Assembly: GCF_003015185.1 (NCBI RefSeq)
Contig: NZ_CP027860.1
Span: 496,001-560,000, forward strand
Reading direction: 5' to 3'
Source of the DNA: Ahniella affigens
GTDB lineage: Bacteria; Pseudomonadota; Gammaproteobacteria; Xanthomonadales; Ahniellaceae
DNA length: 64,000 nt
Positions 52,196 through 60,460 of the stretch are shown here, piece after piece. The translations under genes were made by a program, and so were the position numbers. The stretch's first letter is position 1. Each line of letters starts with the position of its first letter. The notes beneath the pieces are model-generated. The model was not told the DNA's origin. It made no database searches and worked only from the letters and a program-made list of their open reading frames with translations.

Positions 52196-52573
52196 ATGCC
52201 CAAACTGATTGGCGCCGGCGGGACGCCCGGCGGCATTCCGATGTTCTTGATCGGCGTAGCGCTGACCGTTCTGGGCGGGTATCTATTGACGAACCAGGTC
52301 ACGGTCACGTCGGGGCCTTGGTTGCTCTATGGCCAGAACGCGTTTGGTATGAGCCTTCTGCCATTTCTGTTCGGCGTCGGCCTCCTGTTCTTCAATGGGC
52401 GCTCCATCTGGGGCTGGCTACTGCTCGGTCTCGGGCTCTTGATCATCTTCGCCGGCATCATCGTGAATCTGCGCATCTATTTTGAGCCTGCCAGCCTGTT
52501 CAGCACCCTGATGATGCTGGGTCTCCTGGCTGCCGGGCTTGGTCTGACCGCACGCTCCTTGAAATCCCTGTGA
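52196..52573 (+). CDS. Small membrane protein, first gene of the YjfLMC-like operon
   Basis: A 125-residue protein with four hydrophobic segments (about 13-30, 52-66, 71-92, 100-117) and short loops; the N-terminus is Gly-rich (LIGAGGTPGGIP). GAGGAG lies 6-7 bases before the ATG. It is followed after 7 bases by a DUF350 gene. I do not recognise the family. Operon position suggests it works with the DUF350 and DUF1190 proteins in the envelope. Confidence 0.75.
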   Translation: MPKLIGAGGTPGGIPMFLIGVALTVLGGYLLTNQVTVTSGPWLLYGQNAFGMSLLPFLFGVGLLFFNGRSIWGWLLLGLGLLIIFAGIIVNLRIYFEPASLFSTLMMLGLLAAGLGLTARSLKSL

Positions 52574-52580
52574 CACGACC

Positions 52581-52976
52581 ATGTTGATGACTGCCCTTCA
52601 GAATTTTGCGGCGTACCTTCTGATTGCGGTGGCCGCAACCGCGCTGTTCATGCTCCTGTACGCCATGATCACCCCGTATCGAGAGCGCGAATTGCTGCGG
52701 CAAGGCAACGTCGCTGCGGGGGTGTCGCTTTCTGGCGTGATGCTGGGATTTGCATTGCCGATCGCAAGCGCCTTGATGCACAGTGTGTCCTTGACCGACT
52801 TGTCGATCTGGGCGCTCGTCGCCGGCATCGTGCAGTTGCTTGGCTACTACGCGTTTCGTTGGATCTTTCGCGAGCTGCGGGCGCAGATCGAGGCGGGCCA
52901 GCTTGCCCTGCCGTTGCTTTATGCGGCGACCGCGGTCTGCCTCGGGCTGCTCAACGCCGCCGCGATGAGTGACTGA
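52581..52976 (+). CDS. DUF350 (YjfL-like) inner-membrane protein
   Basis: A 131-residue protein with four membrane segments. The DUF350 pattern is visible: ITPYRERELLRQGNVAAGVSLSG around the first loop, then GFALPIASALMHS. In E. coli YjfL is encoded with YjfM (DUF1190) and YjfC (glutathionylspermidine-synthase-like), and the same order appears here. An alternative ATG lies two codons downstream. The stop is one base before the next ATG. Confidence 0.85.
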   Translation: MLMTALQNFAAYLLIAVAATALFMLLYAMITPYRERELLRQGNVAAGVSLSGVMLGFALPIASALMHSVSLTDLSIWALVAGIVQLLGYYAFRWIFRELRAQIEAGQLALPLLYAATAVCLGLLNAAAMSD

Positions 52977-52977
52977 C

Positions 52978-53499
52978 ATGACCCGTCGTAAGCGTGAGGC
53001 CAAACTGCAACGAGATCTCGCGCAGCAAACGCTGCCGCCGTCGCAAGGTGCCAAATTCGCCGCGGACCAGGAACGCCGTCGGCGGTCGGACCACATTTGG
53101 CTGACCCTGCTCGGCGTGGTCGTCATGGCACCCATTCTGTACGACTCGTTCCGTACGCCGATGCAGCGAAATCTGTATGCGACGCGTGCAGAATGCCTGG
53201 CGGATTATTCCGAATCGGAGTGCGCGACCGAGCCCGAGGTGCATGTCCAGAGCGCCCGAATCGAGGATCGCAGCACGCTGCGCTATCACGGTCCTTGGTA
53301 CGCGGAAACCAGTTCCCAACGCACGGCGTCAGACCCGGGTCCGGGCCGCGGCATCGAATCGGGTCGCGTCGCGCGCACCAGTATGGAAGCGCCGTCCCGA
53401 TATGGCAGTCGCCCGGCACCAGGATTCGAACCAGGCATGCGCGGTGGCTTCGGGCGCACCGGGTCGGTTCGCGCCGGTCGCTCGGGGTTTTTGGGCTGA
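52978..53499 (+). CDS. DUF1190 (YjfM/YgiB-like) protein
   Basis: A 173-residue protein with a basic N-terminus (MTRRKREAKLQRDL), one membrane segment (about 41-57, IWLTLLGVVVMAPILY) and a distal region. The DUF1190 hallmark is YATRAECLADYSESECATEP, a Cys-containing repeat. The C-terminal half is Gly/Arg/Ser-rich and probably disordered. A GTG three codons earlier is an alternative start. The stop and the next ATG overlap (TGATG), so translation is coupled to the YjfC-like gene. Confidence 0.82.
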   Translation: MTRRKREAKLQRDLAQQTLPPSQGAKFAADQERRRRSDHIWLTLLGVVVMAPILYDSFRTPMQRNLYATRAECLADYSESECATEPEVHVQSARIEDRSTLRYHGPWYAETSSQRTASDPGPGRGIESGRVARTSMEAPSRYGSRPAPGFEPGMRGGFGRTGSVRAGRSGFLG

Positions 53500-54635
53500 T
53501 GCAGCGGCTGCGCGTTTCACCAAGGGCCGACTGGCGAACTCGAGTCCGCGAGCATGGCTTTGACTTTGCCGAATTCGCCGATCCTGAAACGGGTGCGCCG
53601 ACCCCTTATTGGGTCGAAGATGCCTGCTATGAATTCAGTAGTGCTGCGATCGATCGGCTCGAATCCGCTACCAACGAATTGCATGCAATGTGTCTCGATG
53701 CGGTCGACGAAATCGTTGCACAGGGCGACTACGCAGCATTCGGCCTGAGCGAAGCCGAAGCGAGTCTCATCGAACGCAGTCATGCGCTCAAGGAGCCGCA
53801 CCTCTATGGTCGAATGGACCTGTGTTTCGATGGCCGCAATGCTCCCAAACTGCTTGAATACAATGCCGACACGCCGACAAGCCTGCTCGAGAGCAGCGTG
53901 GTCCAGTGGTTCTGGCTTGAAGATCGCGGCGAGTCCGGGTTCGATCAGTTCAACAGCATTCACGAGGCGCTGATCGCGCGCTGGCCGCACGTCATCGGCC
54001 CAAACCCCGGCATGATTCACTTTGCAACCTTTCAGGAGAGCCTGGAGGATCATTGCAACTGCGAGTATCTGCGCGACACCTGTATCCAGGCGGGCGCTAC
54101 CGAAACGATCGCGCTCGACATCGGTGATATTGGCTTTGATCGAAACTGTTTTACCGATCTCGAGCACCGCGAAATCACCCGGATCTTCAAGCTCTATCCG
54201 TGGGAATGGATGCTGGCCGAAGAATTTGGCACGCATCTGCTGACGACGCGCACCCGTTGGATCGAGCCCCCTTGGAAACGGCTGCTGGCCGACAAGGCCA
54301 TCCTGGTATGGCTCTGGAACAAACATCGCGGTCACCCTAATCTGTTACCCGCGTCCCATCGACCGGGTGATCTGCCAGGTGAATGCGTCTTCAAGCCCTG
54401 TCTGGAACGCGAAGGCGAGGGCGTGTGTTTCCTCAATTCTCCGGACGCCGTTGGACACGCACCCACGGTGCGCGGAATGTATCAAGCAAGCCAACGCCTT
54501 CCTGTGTTTTCGGGCAGACACGCGGTGGTGGGCTCCTGGATCATTGGCGATGTGGCAGCGGGCATTGGCATTCGCGAAGATGTGGGACCCATCACGCGCA
54601 ACACCAGTTGCTTTGTACCGCACCGCTTTCGCTGA
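53499..54635 (+). CDS. Glutathionylspermidine-synthase-like ATP-grasp protein (YjfC/YgiC)
   Basis: A 378-residue protein of the GSP-synthase family. Landmarks are YWVEDACYEFS near the start, GRMDLCFDGRNAPKLLEYNADTPTSLLESSVVQW in the middle (read here by position, about 100-135), DLEHREITRIFKLYPWEW, and the ATP-grasp segments FKPCLEREGEGV and VGSWIIGDVAAG. It lacks the amidase domain of E. coli Gsp. Relatives ligate amines or peptides with ATP, but YjfC's substrate is unknown. It ends the YjfLMC-like operon. Confidence 0.88.
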   Translation: MQRLRVSPRADWRTRVREHGFDFAEFADPETGAPTPYWVEDACYEFSSAAIDRLESATNELHAMCLDAVDEIVAQGDYAAFGLSEAEASLIERSHALKEPHLYGRMDLCFDGRNAPKLLEYNADTPTSLLESSVVQWFWLEDRGESGFDQFNSIHEALIARWPHVIGPNPGMIHFATFQESLEDHCNCEYLRDTCIQAGATETIALDIGDIGFDRNCFTDLEHREITRIFKLYPWEWMLAEEFGTHLLTTRTRWIEPPWKRLLADKAILVWLWNKHRGHPNLLPASHRPGDLPGECVFKPCLEREGEGVCFLNSPDAVGHAPTVRGMYQASQRLPVFSGRHAVVGSWIIGDVAAGIGIREDVGPITRNTSCFVPHRFR

Positions 54636-54717
54636 GGGACGCGCGCTGCGCAATGAATCTGGGCCTTGGCAGGTCTTGCATTCTGGCTAAGATCAACCCG
54701 TCCAGAAGGAGCCCATC

Positions 54718-56352
54718 ATGCTGCCATCGCGGTACTACGTGTTTGCGTTTTGCGTCGCCGCCACGGTGTTGTGTTTGGTGCTGGCGCAGATGCAGATGCC
54801 AGGCTATTACTGGCTCGCGGCGCCGTTCGCCATCTTGACGGTGGTTGGCTTAAGAGACATCACCCAGACCCGCCAGGCAATCCGGCGAAACTATCCGGTC
54901 ATGGCGCACTTCCGGTTTCTGTTTGAAGAGATTCGCCCGGAGATCCGTCAGTACCTGCTCGAAGACGACACCGAGGAGACGCCGTTCTCGCGAGTCCAGC
55001 GCTCGATCGCCTATCAGCGCGCCAAGAACGACGTTGACAAGCGGCCCTTCGGCACGCAGCTCGATGTCTATGAGGCGCACTATGAGTGGATCAACCATTC
55101 CATGGCGCCTACTGAGCCCAAGACGCACGACTTTCGTCTTGAGATCGGTCAATCGGCCCATGGTTCGACTTACTCGGCCAGCGTGTTCAATATCTCGGCC
55201 ATGAGTTTCGGCGCACTCAGCGCGAATGCCGTTCGGGCGCTCAATGCCGGTGCGAAGAAGGGCGGCTTTTATCACGATACGGGCGAGGGTTCGATCTCGC
55301 AGTACCACCGTGAAATGGGTGGCGATCTCGTTTGGGAGATTGGCAGCGGCTACTTTGGTTGCCGCAACCGCGATGGCAGTTTCAGTCTGGAGCGCTTCAT
55401 CGAGAACGCGCGCCACGAGCAAGTGCGGATGATTGAAATCAAGCTGTCGCAGGGCGCGAAGCCTGGCCACGGTGGCGTGTTGCCGGGGGCCAAAGTAACG
55501 CCGGAGATCGCCGCCGCGCGTGGTGTCATGGTGGGCGAGGATTGTGTGTCACCGGCGCGTCACAGTGCGTTCGATTCGCCGATTGGGCTGCTCGAATTCG
55601 TGCAGAAACTGCGTGTGGCGTCGGGTGGCAAACCGACCGGCTTCAAGCTCGCGATCGGGCATCCCTGGGAATGGTTCGGCATCGCCAAGGCCATGCTCGA
55701 GACCGGCATTACCCCCGATTTCATTGTCGTCGATGGTGGTGAAGGGGGCACCGGCGCGGCGCCACTCGAATTCACCGACCACGTTGGCGCACCGCTGCGC
55801 GAAGGGCTCATGCTCGTCCACAATACGCTCGTCGGCATCGGCAAGCGCAATCAGATCCGGATCGGTGCCAGCGGCAAGATCGTCACGGCCTTTGATATCG
55901 CGCGCACCTTGGCGATTGGCGCCGATTGGTGCAATTCGGCACGTGGATTCATGTTCGCGCTGGGATGCATTCAGGCCCAGACGTGTCATAGCGGCAAGTG
56001 TCCGACGGGCGTCACCACTCAGGATGCATTGCGGCAGCGCGCGCTGGTGGTGCCCGACAAATCCGAACGGGTCTACCAGTTCCATCAGAACACGATGAAG
56101 GCGTTGAAGGAGCTCATCGCCGCCGCTGGCTTGCAGCATCCGAGCGAACTCGGTCCGGAGCATGTCATTCGGCGCGTGTCATCCACCGAAGTGCGCTCGC
56201 TTGCGGCGCTGCACGCCTGGGCGCGCCCGAACGAACTCTTGAGTGACACGCCGGATCATCCGGTGTTCAAAGTGTTCTGGAAGGTGGCGCGCCCCGATAC
56301 GTTTGCGGCGCCCGCACACACGCTATCGCTCCGCGGCAGCAAGTTAGTCTGA
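54718..56352 (+). CDS. FMN-binding glutamate-synthase-domain protein, membrane-anchored
   Basis: A 544-residue protein with one or two N-terminal membrane segments (about 7-45) and a GltB-type TIM barrel. Motifs are FNISAMSFGALSANAVRALN, GEGSISQYH, GGVLPGAKVTPEIA, VVDGGEGGTGAAPLEF and the [3Fe-4S]-type cysteines in GCIQAQTCHSGKCPTGV. It has no amidotransferase domain, so it is not a complete glutamate synthase; such stand-alone proteins are common and of uncertain role. AAGGAG is 6 bases before the ATG. It follows the YjfC-like gene by 82 bases. Confidence 0.9.
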   Translation: MLPSRYYVFAFCVAATVLCLVLAQMQMPGYYWLAAPFAILTVVGLRDITQTRQAIRRNYPVMAHFRFLFEEIRPEIRQYLLEDDTEETPFSRVQRSIAYQRAKNDVDKRPFGTQLDVYEAHYEWINHSMAPTEPKTHDFRLEIGQSAHGSTYSASVFNISAMSFGALSANAVRALNAGAKKGGFYHDTGEGSISQYHREMGGDLVWEIGSGYFGCRNRDGSFSLERFIENARHEQVRMIEIKLSQGAKPGHGGVLPGAKVTPEIAAARGVMVGEDCVSPARHSAFDSPIGLLEFVQKLRVASGGKPTGFKLAIGHPWEWFGIAKAMLETGITPDFIVVDGGEGGTGAAPLEFTDHVGAPLREGLMLVHNTLVGIGKRNQIRIGASGKIVTAFDIARTLAIGADWCNSARGFMFALGCIQAQTCHSGKCPTGVTTQDALRQRALVVPDKSERVYQFHQNTMKALKELIAAAGLQHPSELGPEHVIRRVSSTEVRSLAALHAWARPNELLSDTPDHPVFKVFWKVARPDTFAAPAHTLSLRGSKLV

Positions 56353-56365
56353 TCGCCGCCCGTAG

Positions 56366-56387
56366 GGGCAGACCTCTGTGTCTGCCC
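56366..56387. terminator. Hairpin in the convergent gap
   Basis: GGGCAGAC, loop CTCTGT, GTCTGCCC, 14 bases after the stop of the GltB-like gene; GTCTGCCC recurs twice nearby (56408 and 56420 region). It may be a small repeated element rather than a true terminator, as no U-tract follows. Confidence 0.4.
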
Positions 56388-56438
56388 GGCCCGGTCTACC
56401 GCGACTGGTCTGCCCGACACAGTCTGCCCGAGCCGCGC

Positions 56439-56843
56439 TCACCCAGCTGCCTGACGCTCCGGAAACTCGGCAAACACCACCCAGTGTCCGCCGGGTTCCA
56501 CCATGCCGACTTCATGCGAGCCATAAAACGTTTGCCGTCGCGGTAAAAACATCTGGCCATCAGGCAATGCAGCGATGACCGCGTCCAGTTTCTCGACTTC
56601 GACAAACAGAAACGTGCGGTTGCTGCGCGCCGATTCGGCAAGCTCAGGCATGTCCTCAGACAGCGAGGCGAACGTCTGATACATCACCTCATCGAGCCCG
56701 TTGCTGAGGCCGCAGAAACCGAGCCCGTGCTCGCCGCCGACCTCGATCGTGTTCTGAAAGCCGAGCGCGCGCCAGAAGGGCAGACAAGGCTCGATGGTTT
56801 CGACAAACAACACCGGTGTGGCTTTCTTGACGGCAGGCTGCAT
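56439..56843 (-). CDS. VOC-family (glyoxalase/bleomycin-resistance fold) protein
   Basis: A 134-residue single-domain protein. The N-terminal half has TPVLFVETIEPCLPFWRAL and the C-terminal half FYGSHEVGMVEPGGHWVVFAEF, typical of VOC beta-alpha-beta units. Metal or substrate residues are not clear. Family members include glyoxalases, dioxygenases and resistance proteins; the role is not known. It lies 32 bases upstream of the radical SAM stop codon region but is read before it on the same strand, with separate start. Confidence 0.82.
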   Translation of the reverse strand: MQPAVKKATPVLFVETIEPCLPFWRALGFQNTIEVGGEHGLGFCGLSNGLDEVMYQTFASLSEDMPELAESARSNRTFLFVEVEKLDAVIAALPDGQMFLPRRQTFYGSHEVGMVEPGGHWVVFAEFPERQAAG

Positions 56844-56874
56844 GGCACGCTCTCTCAGTGAATTCGGGACGGTC

Positions 56875-58296
56875 CTACATCGTAATTCCGGCTAGCAACC
56901 GAGCTCGCAATGCTTCCAACTGCTGCGCGCGCTCATCGCGATAGAACAGGTTGAACGTGTCGAACGGGATCATCTTGCCATCAGGTTGGGCGATGTGCAC
57001 GCAGCTTTTCTTGACCGCACGAAGGTCAAACGCGTGCGCATCGATGAACGCCATGATCAGCACGCGGAACACGTTCCGATAGCCGAGTTCAGCCGGGGCG
57101 GCGACTTGCGGGAGGCAACACAGCAAATCGGCCAACGAGCACGCCTGCGCGGCGGGTGACTGGTTCGTCGCAAACAGCTTGAACACTTGTTCGCGCAAGC
57201 CCTCATCCCGTTCGACGACAATCGTGTTGCGGCCCGCGTTGACCAGCGTGTCCTTCGGGATCAGCCCGGTCAGCGGCAGCACCTGTCCGCCCACTTTGAG
57301 GGCATACGCCATCGCCAGACAATCCGGGTTGCATGGCACCGGAATCAGATCCTCCGGTTTGAAGCGCGTGCTCTGCGCGAGGATCTTGCGGCGCACTTCG
57401 GTCAGCGTCAGTCGGTGTTTCGCGGGATCGAACTGTTCGGCGCGGCCGGCATGCTGGATTGGCTGGAACGTCACGCCCCGCACGCAAGGTTGCTGAAGGG
57501 CGAACTCAATGATCTCGCCCAGCTCGGCGTCGTTGACGCCGCGCTTGACGGTCACCACGAGCGTCGTCGAGATATCAAGCGCGTTGAGCTTTTCGAGCGC
57601 CGCCAAGCGAATCTCGCGGAGGTTGGCGCCGCGCAAATCCTGGTGCACGGCATCGCGCAGGGAATCAAACTGCAAGTACAATTCGAACCCGGGCATATAC
57701 GTGGCCAGACGTTCGGCAAAGCCTGGCGTTTTGGCGATCACGATGCCATTCGTGTTGACCATCAAATGGCGAATCGGTCGGCGCCTCGCTGCGTCCAGAA
57801 TGTCGAAGAACTGCGGATGCAGCGTCGGCTCACCGCCCGAAATCTGCACGACATCGGGCTCGCCCTCGTTCGCAACCACCGCGTCCAGCATCCGCTCGAT
57901 GTCAGCGAGGCTGCGGAACCCCGGACGATGCGGGCCCGAATCGGCATAGCAGATCGGACATCGCAGGTTGCATTGATCAGTGATTTCGATCAGCGTCAGG
58001 CAGCTGTGCTGCATGTGTTCGGGGCACAGCCCGCAATCGTAAGGGCAGCCATAGCGCCGTTCGGTATTGAAACGGTCCGGCAACTCGGGTGGCTTGATGA
58101 ACTGCTCGCGGGCCATGCGGTAATAGGCCGCGTCATCGGCAATCAACACGCGCTCGCGTCCGTGTTCCGGGCACCACTTGTCCAGGAACACCTGCTCGTC
58201 TTTGATCAGGATGCTGGCTTCGACGCGCCGCAGGCAGGTCGTGCACACGGACACGGCGTGGTCGTAGTAGAGGTAAGGTCTTACCTTGTGGCCCAT
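56875..58296 (-). CDS. COG1964 radical SAM protein (Tes/MJ0619-like)
   Basis: A 473-residue protein starting MGHKVRPYLYY. The N-terminal rubredoxin-like motif is C18-x2-C21 with WCPEHG (C42). A second cysteine group is GCPYDCGLCPEH (C84, C88, C91) plus C99. The radical SAM cluster motif is CNLRCPIC (C109, C113, C116), followed by ISGGEPTLHP. Further cysteines (CNPDC, LLCCLP) and KKSCVHIAQPDGKMIPFDTFN end it. This layout matches the family of archaeal tetraether synthase Tes and MJ0619, which act on lipid chains or pterins. Its start overlaps the Lgt-like stop by 16 bases, so the two are coupled. Substrate unknown. Confidence 0.85.
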   Translation of the reverse strand: MGHKVRPYLYYDHAVSVCTTCLRRVEASILIKDEQVFLDKWCPEHGRERVLIADDAAYYRMAREQFIKPPELPDRFNTERRYGCPYDCGLCPEHMQHSCLTLIEITDQCNLRCPICYADSGPHRPGFRSLADIERMLDAVVANEGEPDVVQISGGEPTLHPQFFDILDAARRRPIRHLMVNTNGIVIAKTPGFAERLATYMPGFELYLQFDSLRDAVHQDLRGANLREIRLAALEKLNALDISTTLVVTVKRGVNDAELGEIIEFALQQPCVRGVTFQPIQHAGRAEQFDPAKHRLTLTEVRRKILAQSTRFKPEDLIPVPCNPDCLAMAYALKVGGQVLPLTGLIPKDTLVNAGRNTIVVERDEGLREQVFKLFATNQSPAAQACSLADLLCCLPQVAAPAELGYRNVFRVLIMAFIDAHAFDLRAVKKSCVHIAQPDGKMIPFDTFNLFYRDERAQQLEALRARLLAGITM

Positions 58297-59012
58297 GTTT
58301 GCCGCATCCGGTGGAGGTGCGGCAGGTAATACAGCAAACCGGCCACGCAAAGCCACTGAATCCCACTGAGCCCGGGCCAATAGACTTCCGGTATCGGTTT
58401 CAGCGCGTCAATGACCAATCGCCACAGCAAGTAGCCCGACAGGAATAGTTTGAACCGATCGCCGGGCGCCATCTGCCAGCGCCTCCCGGCAAGCGACACG
58501 AAGCTGGCACTGACGAGCAGCCAGCCGATTTCGTAGAGCTGGGTAGGGTGTCGCGGGATGCCATCGCCGAAGTCCACGGCCCACGGTACAGCGCTCGGTA
58601 GCCCGTACGTCGCGTCGCTGAGGCCGGCAACAAAGCAGCCGACGCGACCGATCGACATGCCAATCGCCAACGGCCAGACCAGCGCATCGCCCGTGGATTG
58701 GCGAACACTTACCAAACGTTTGGCCCATTCTACGCCAAGCAACCCACCGAGCAGCCCGCCGACAATTGATTTGCCGCCGACCAGATGCGTCAGGTTGGGG
58801 AAGTCCGCAAACGCGAACGCAGGGTGTTCCAGCCAATAGGCGAGCTTCGATCCGATCGCGGCACCGAGCACTATGCCAACGAGAATACCCACTTGGCCGA
58901 ACTGGTCCGCATGGATGCGATCACGTCGGCGCAGCCGCCAGTAGAGTTGCCCGCCAATAAAGTAGGCAAGCAGTTCGAAGAGCAGATGCCATTGTGGGCC
59001 GGTCCATCCCAT
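58281..59012 (-). CDS. Lgt-like integral membrane protein, degenerate active site
   Basis: A 243-residue protein with about seven membrane segments and the Lgt (prolipoprotein diacylglyceryl transferase) layout: GGKSIVGGLLGG (81-90 region), IGRVGCFVAGLSDATYG (121-137) and RHPTQLYE (154-161). True Lgt has a His-Gly-Gly motif at the first site and GRxGNFxNxE at the second; here the His is replaced (Lys-Ser-Ile) and both Asn and the Glu are gone, while the Arg is kept. It is therefore unlikely to be the normal Lgt. It is coupled to the radical SAM gene, suggesting it binds a lipid or lipoprotein substrate for it. ATG start chosen; a GTG eight codons earlier is possible. Confidence 0.78.
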   Translation of the reverse strand: MGWTGPQWHLLFELLAYFIGGQLYWRLRRRDRIHADQFGQVGILVGIVLGAAIGSKLAYWLEHPAFAFADFPNLTHLVGGKSIVGGLLGGLLGVEWAKRLVSVRQSTGDALVWPLAIGMSIGRVGCFVAGLSDATYGLPSAVPWAVDFGDGIPRHPTQLYEIGWLLVSASFVSLAGRRWQMAPGDRFKLFLSGYLLWRLVIDALKPIPEVYWPGLSGIQWLCVAGLLYYLPHLHRMRQTWATR

Positions 59013-59099
59013 AGTCAGCGTCCCGCGGCGACCCACAGAAACGGCGGCGAGGCGCCGAGCGCCCGATCAACAATTCGATCGGGCGCGTGCGGCATTGCT

Positions 59100-60260
59100 T
59101 CAGCGCAGCCCGGTTTCGTTACGGGCAATCACCAAGCGCTGAATTTCCGACGTGCCTTCGTAGATCTCCGTGATCTTGGCATCGCGGAAGTAGCGTTCCA
59201 GCGGCATTTCCTTCGAATACCCCATGCCGCCGTGGATTTGCAGTGCCTGATGCGTGATGAACATTGCGGCTTCGGATGCGGTCAGTTTCGCCACCGCAGC
59301 TTCCGTCGAGAACCGGCCGCCAGACTTGTCGGCCTGAGCCTTGGCCCAGCCGGCACGCAGCGTCAGCAGTTCGGCGGCATCGAGCCGGCATTTCATATCG
59401 GCGATCTTGGCCTGGATCATCTGGAACGAGCCGATCGGCTGGCCAAAGCTCTTGCGCTCTTTCACGTAGTTGACGGCCGCCTTGTAGGCCGCCTTCGCCA
59501 AGCCCACGGCCTGCGAGGCAATGCCGATACGGCCGGCATCGAGCACGCCCATCGCGATCTTGAAGCCTTCGCCTTCGGCGCCCACCACTTCATCGGCAGT
59601 CGCCACGTAGTCCTGGAACTCGATCTCGCAGGTGGCCGACGCGCGAATGCCGAGTTTCGGCTCGGTCTTGCCGCGGTGGAAGCCGGGCTTGTCGGTATCG
59701 ATCATGAACGCCGTGATGCCACGAGCGCCCTTGCTCTGGTCGCTCATCGCGAACAGGATGATGTATTTGGCGACCGGGCCCGACGTGATCCAGCTCTTTT
59801 TGCCGTTGATCACAAACGTGCCGTCAGCCTGTCTGGTGGCCTTGCAGCGCATGGCCGTGGCGTCCGATCCGGACTGCGGCTCAGTCAGCGCAAACGCGCC
59901 GATGGCTTTGCCCTCGGCAATGGCGCGCACATAGAGTTGCTTCTGCGCCTCGGTGCCAAACTTCAAAATGCCGTTGCAGAACAGCGAATTGTTGACCGAC
60001 ATGATGGTCGAGTGCGCGCAATCGCCCTCGGCAATTTCCATCATGGCCAGAACATATGCCACCGGGTCCATGCCCGCGCCGCCGTATTCCGCCGGCACTT
60101 CAATGCCCATCAGGCCATTCTCGCCGAGCAACTTGATGTTATCGAGCGGGAACTCGCCAGACTTGTCGTAGTGCTCGGCGCTCGGCGCGATTTTTTCCTG
60201 GGCGATGCGGCGGGCCACGTCGCGGATCATCAATTGCTCTTCGGTAAAGGAAAAATCCAT
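59100..60260 (-). CDS. Acyl-CoA dehydrogenase
   Basis: A 386-residue FAD enzyme that makes 2-enoyl-CoA from acyl-CoA and passes electrons to EtfAB. Landmarks are MDFSFTEEQLMIRD, FALTEPQSGSDA, KSWITSGPVA, GRIGIASQAVG, the RSFGQPI-like KSFGQPIGSFQ segment, QIHGGMGYSKEMPLERYFRDAKI, and the catalytic Glu in YEGTSEIQR. The length fits short-chain (butyryl-CoA-type) enzymes. A GTG three codons upstream is possible; the ATG matches the family start. It stands apart from other beta-oxidation genes here, but etfBA is at 37.2 kb. Confidence 0.94.
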   Translation of the reverse strand: MDFSFTEEQLMIRDVARRIAQEKIAPSAEHYDKSGEFPLDNIKLLGENGLMGIEVPAEYGGAGMDPVAYVLAMMEIAEGDCAHSTIMSVNNSLFCNGILKFGTEAQKQLYVRAIAEGKAIGAFALTEPQSGSDATAMRCKATRQADGTFVINGKKSWITSGPVAKYIILFAMSDQSKGARGITAFMIDTDKPGFHRGKTEPKLGIRASATCEIEFQDYVATADEVVGAEGEGFKIAMGVLDAGRIGIASQAVGLAKAAYKAAVNYVKERKSFGQPIGSFQMIQAKIADMKCRLDAAELLTLRAGWAKAQADKSGGRFSTEAAVAKLTASEAAMFITHQALQIHGGMGYSKEMPLERYFRDAKITEIYEGTSEIQRLVIARNETGLR

Positions 60261-60460
60261 GGGGTTCACCGTTGGAGGGGAAAGGGCAGGTCTGCGATTC
60301 TATCAGGCCGAATCCGAGCGAAGTCTCGAACCAAAGGCCCGAACCGGCGTGCCTGCAATGCGCCAGAGCGTCTATTGGCGCGCGTCAAGGCGCGGTCGAG
60401 AACCCGGCAAGGCGCTGGACATCGGCTGGTTTTGGCTTTGACGATGACGGACGCGGGACC

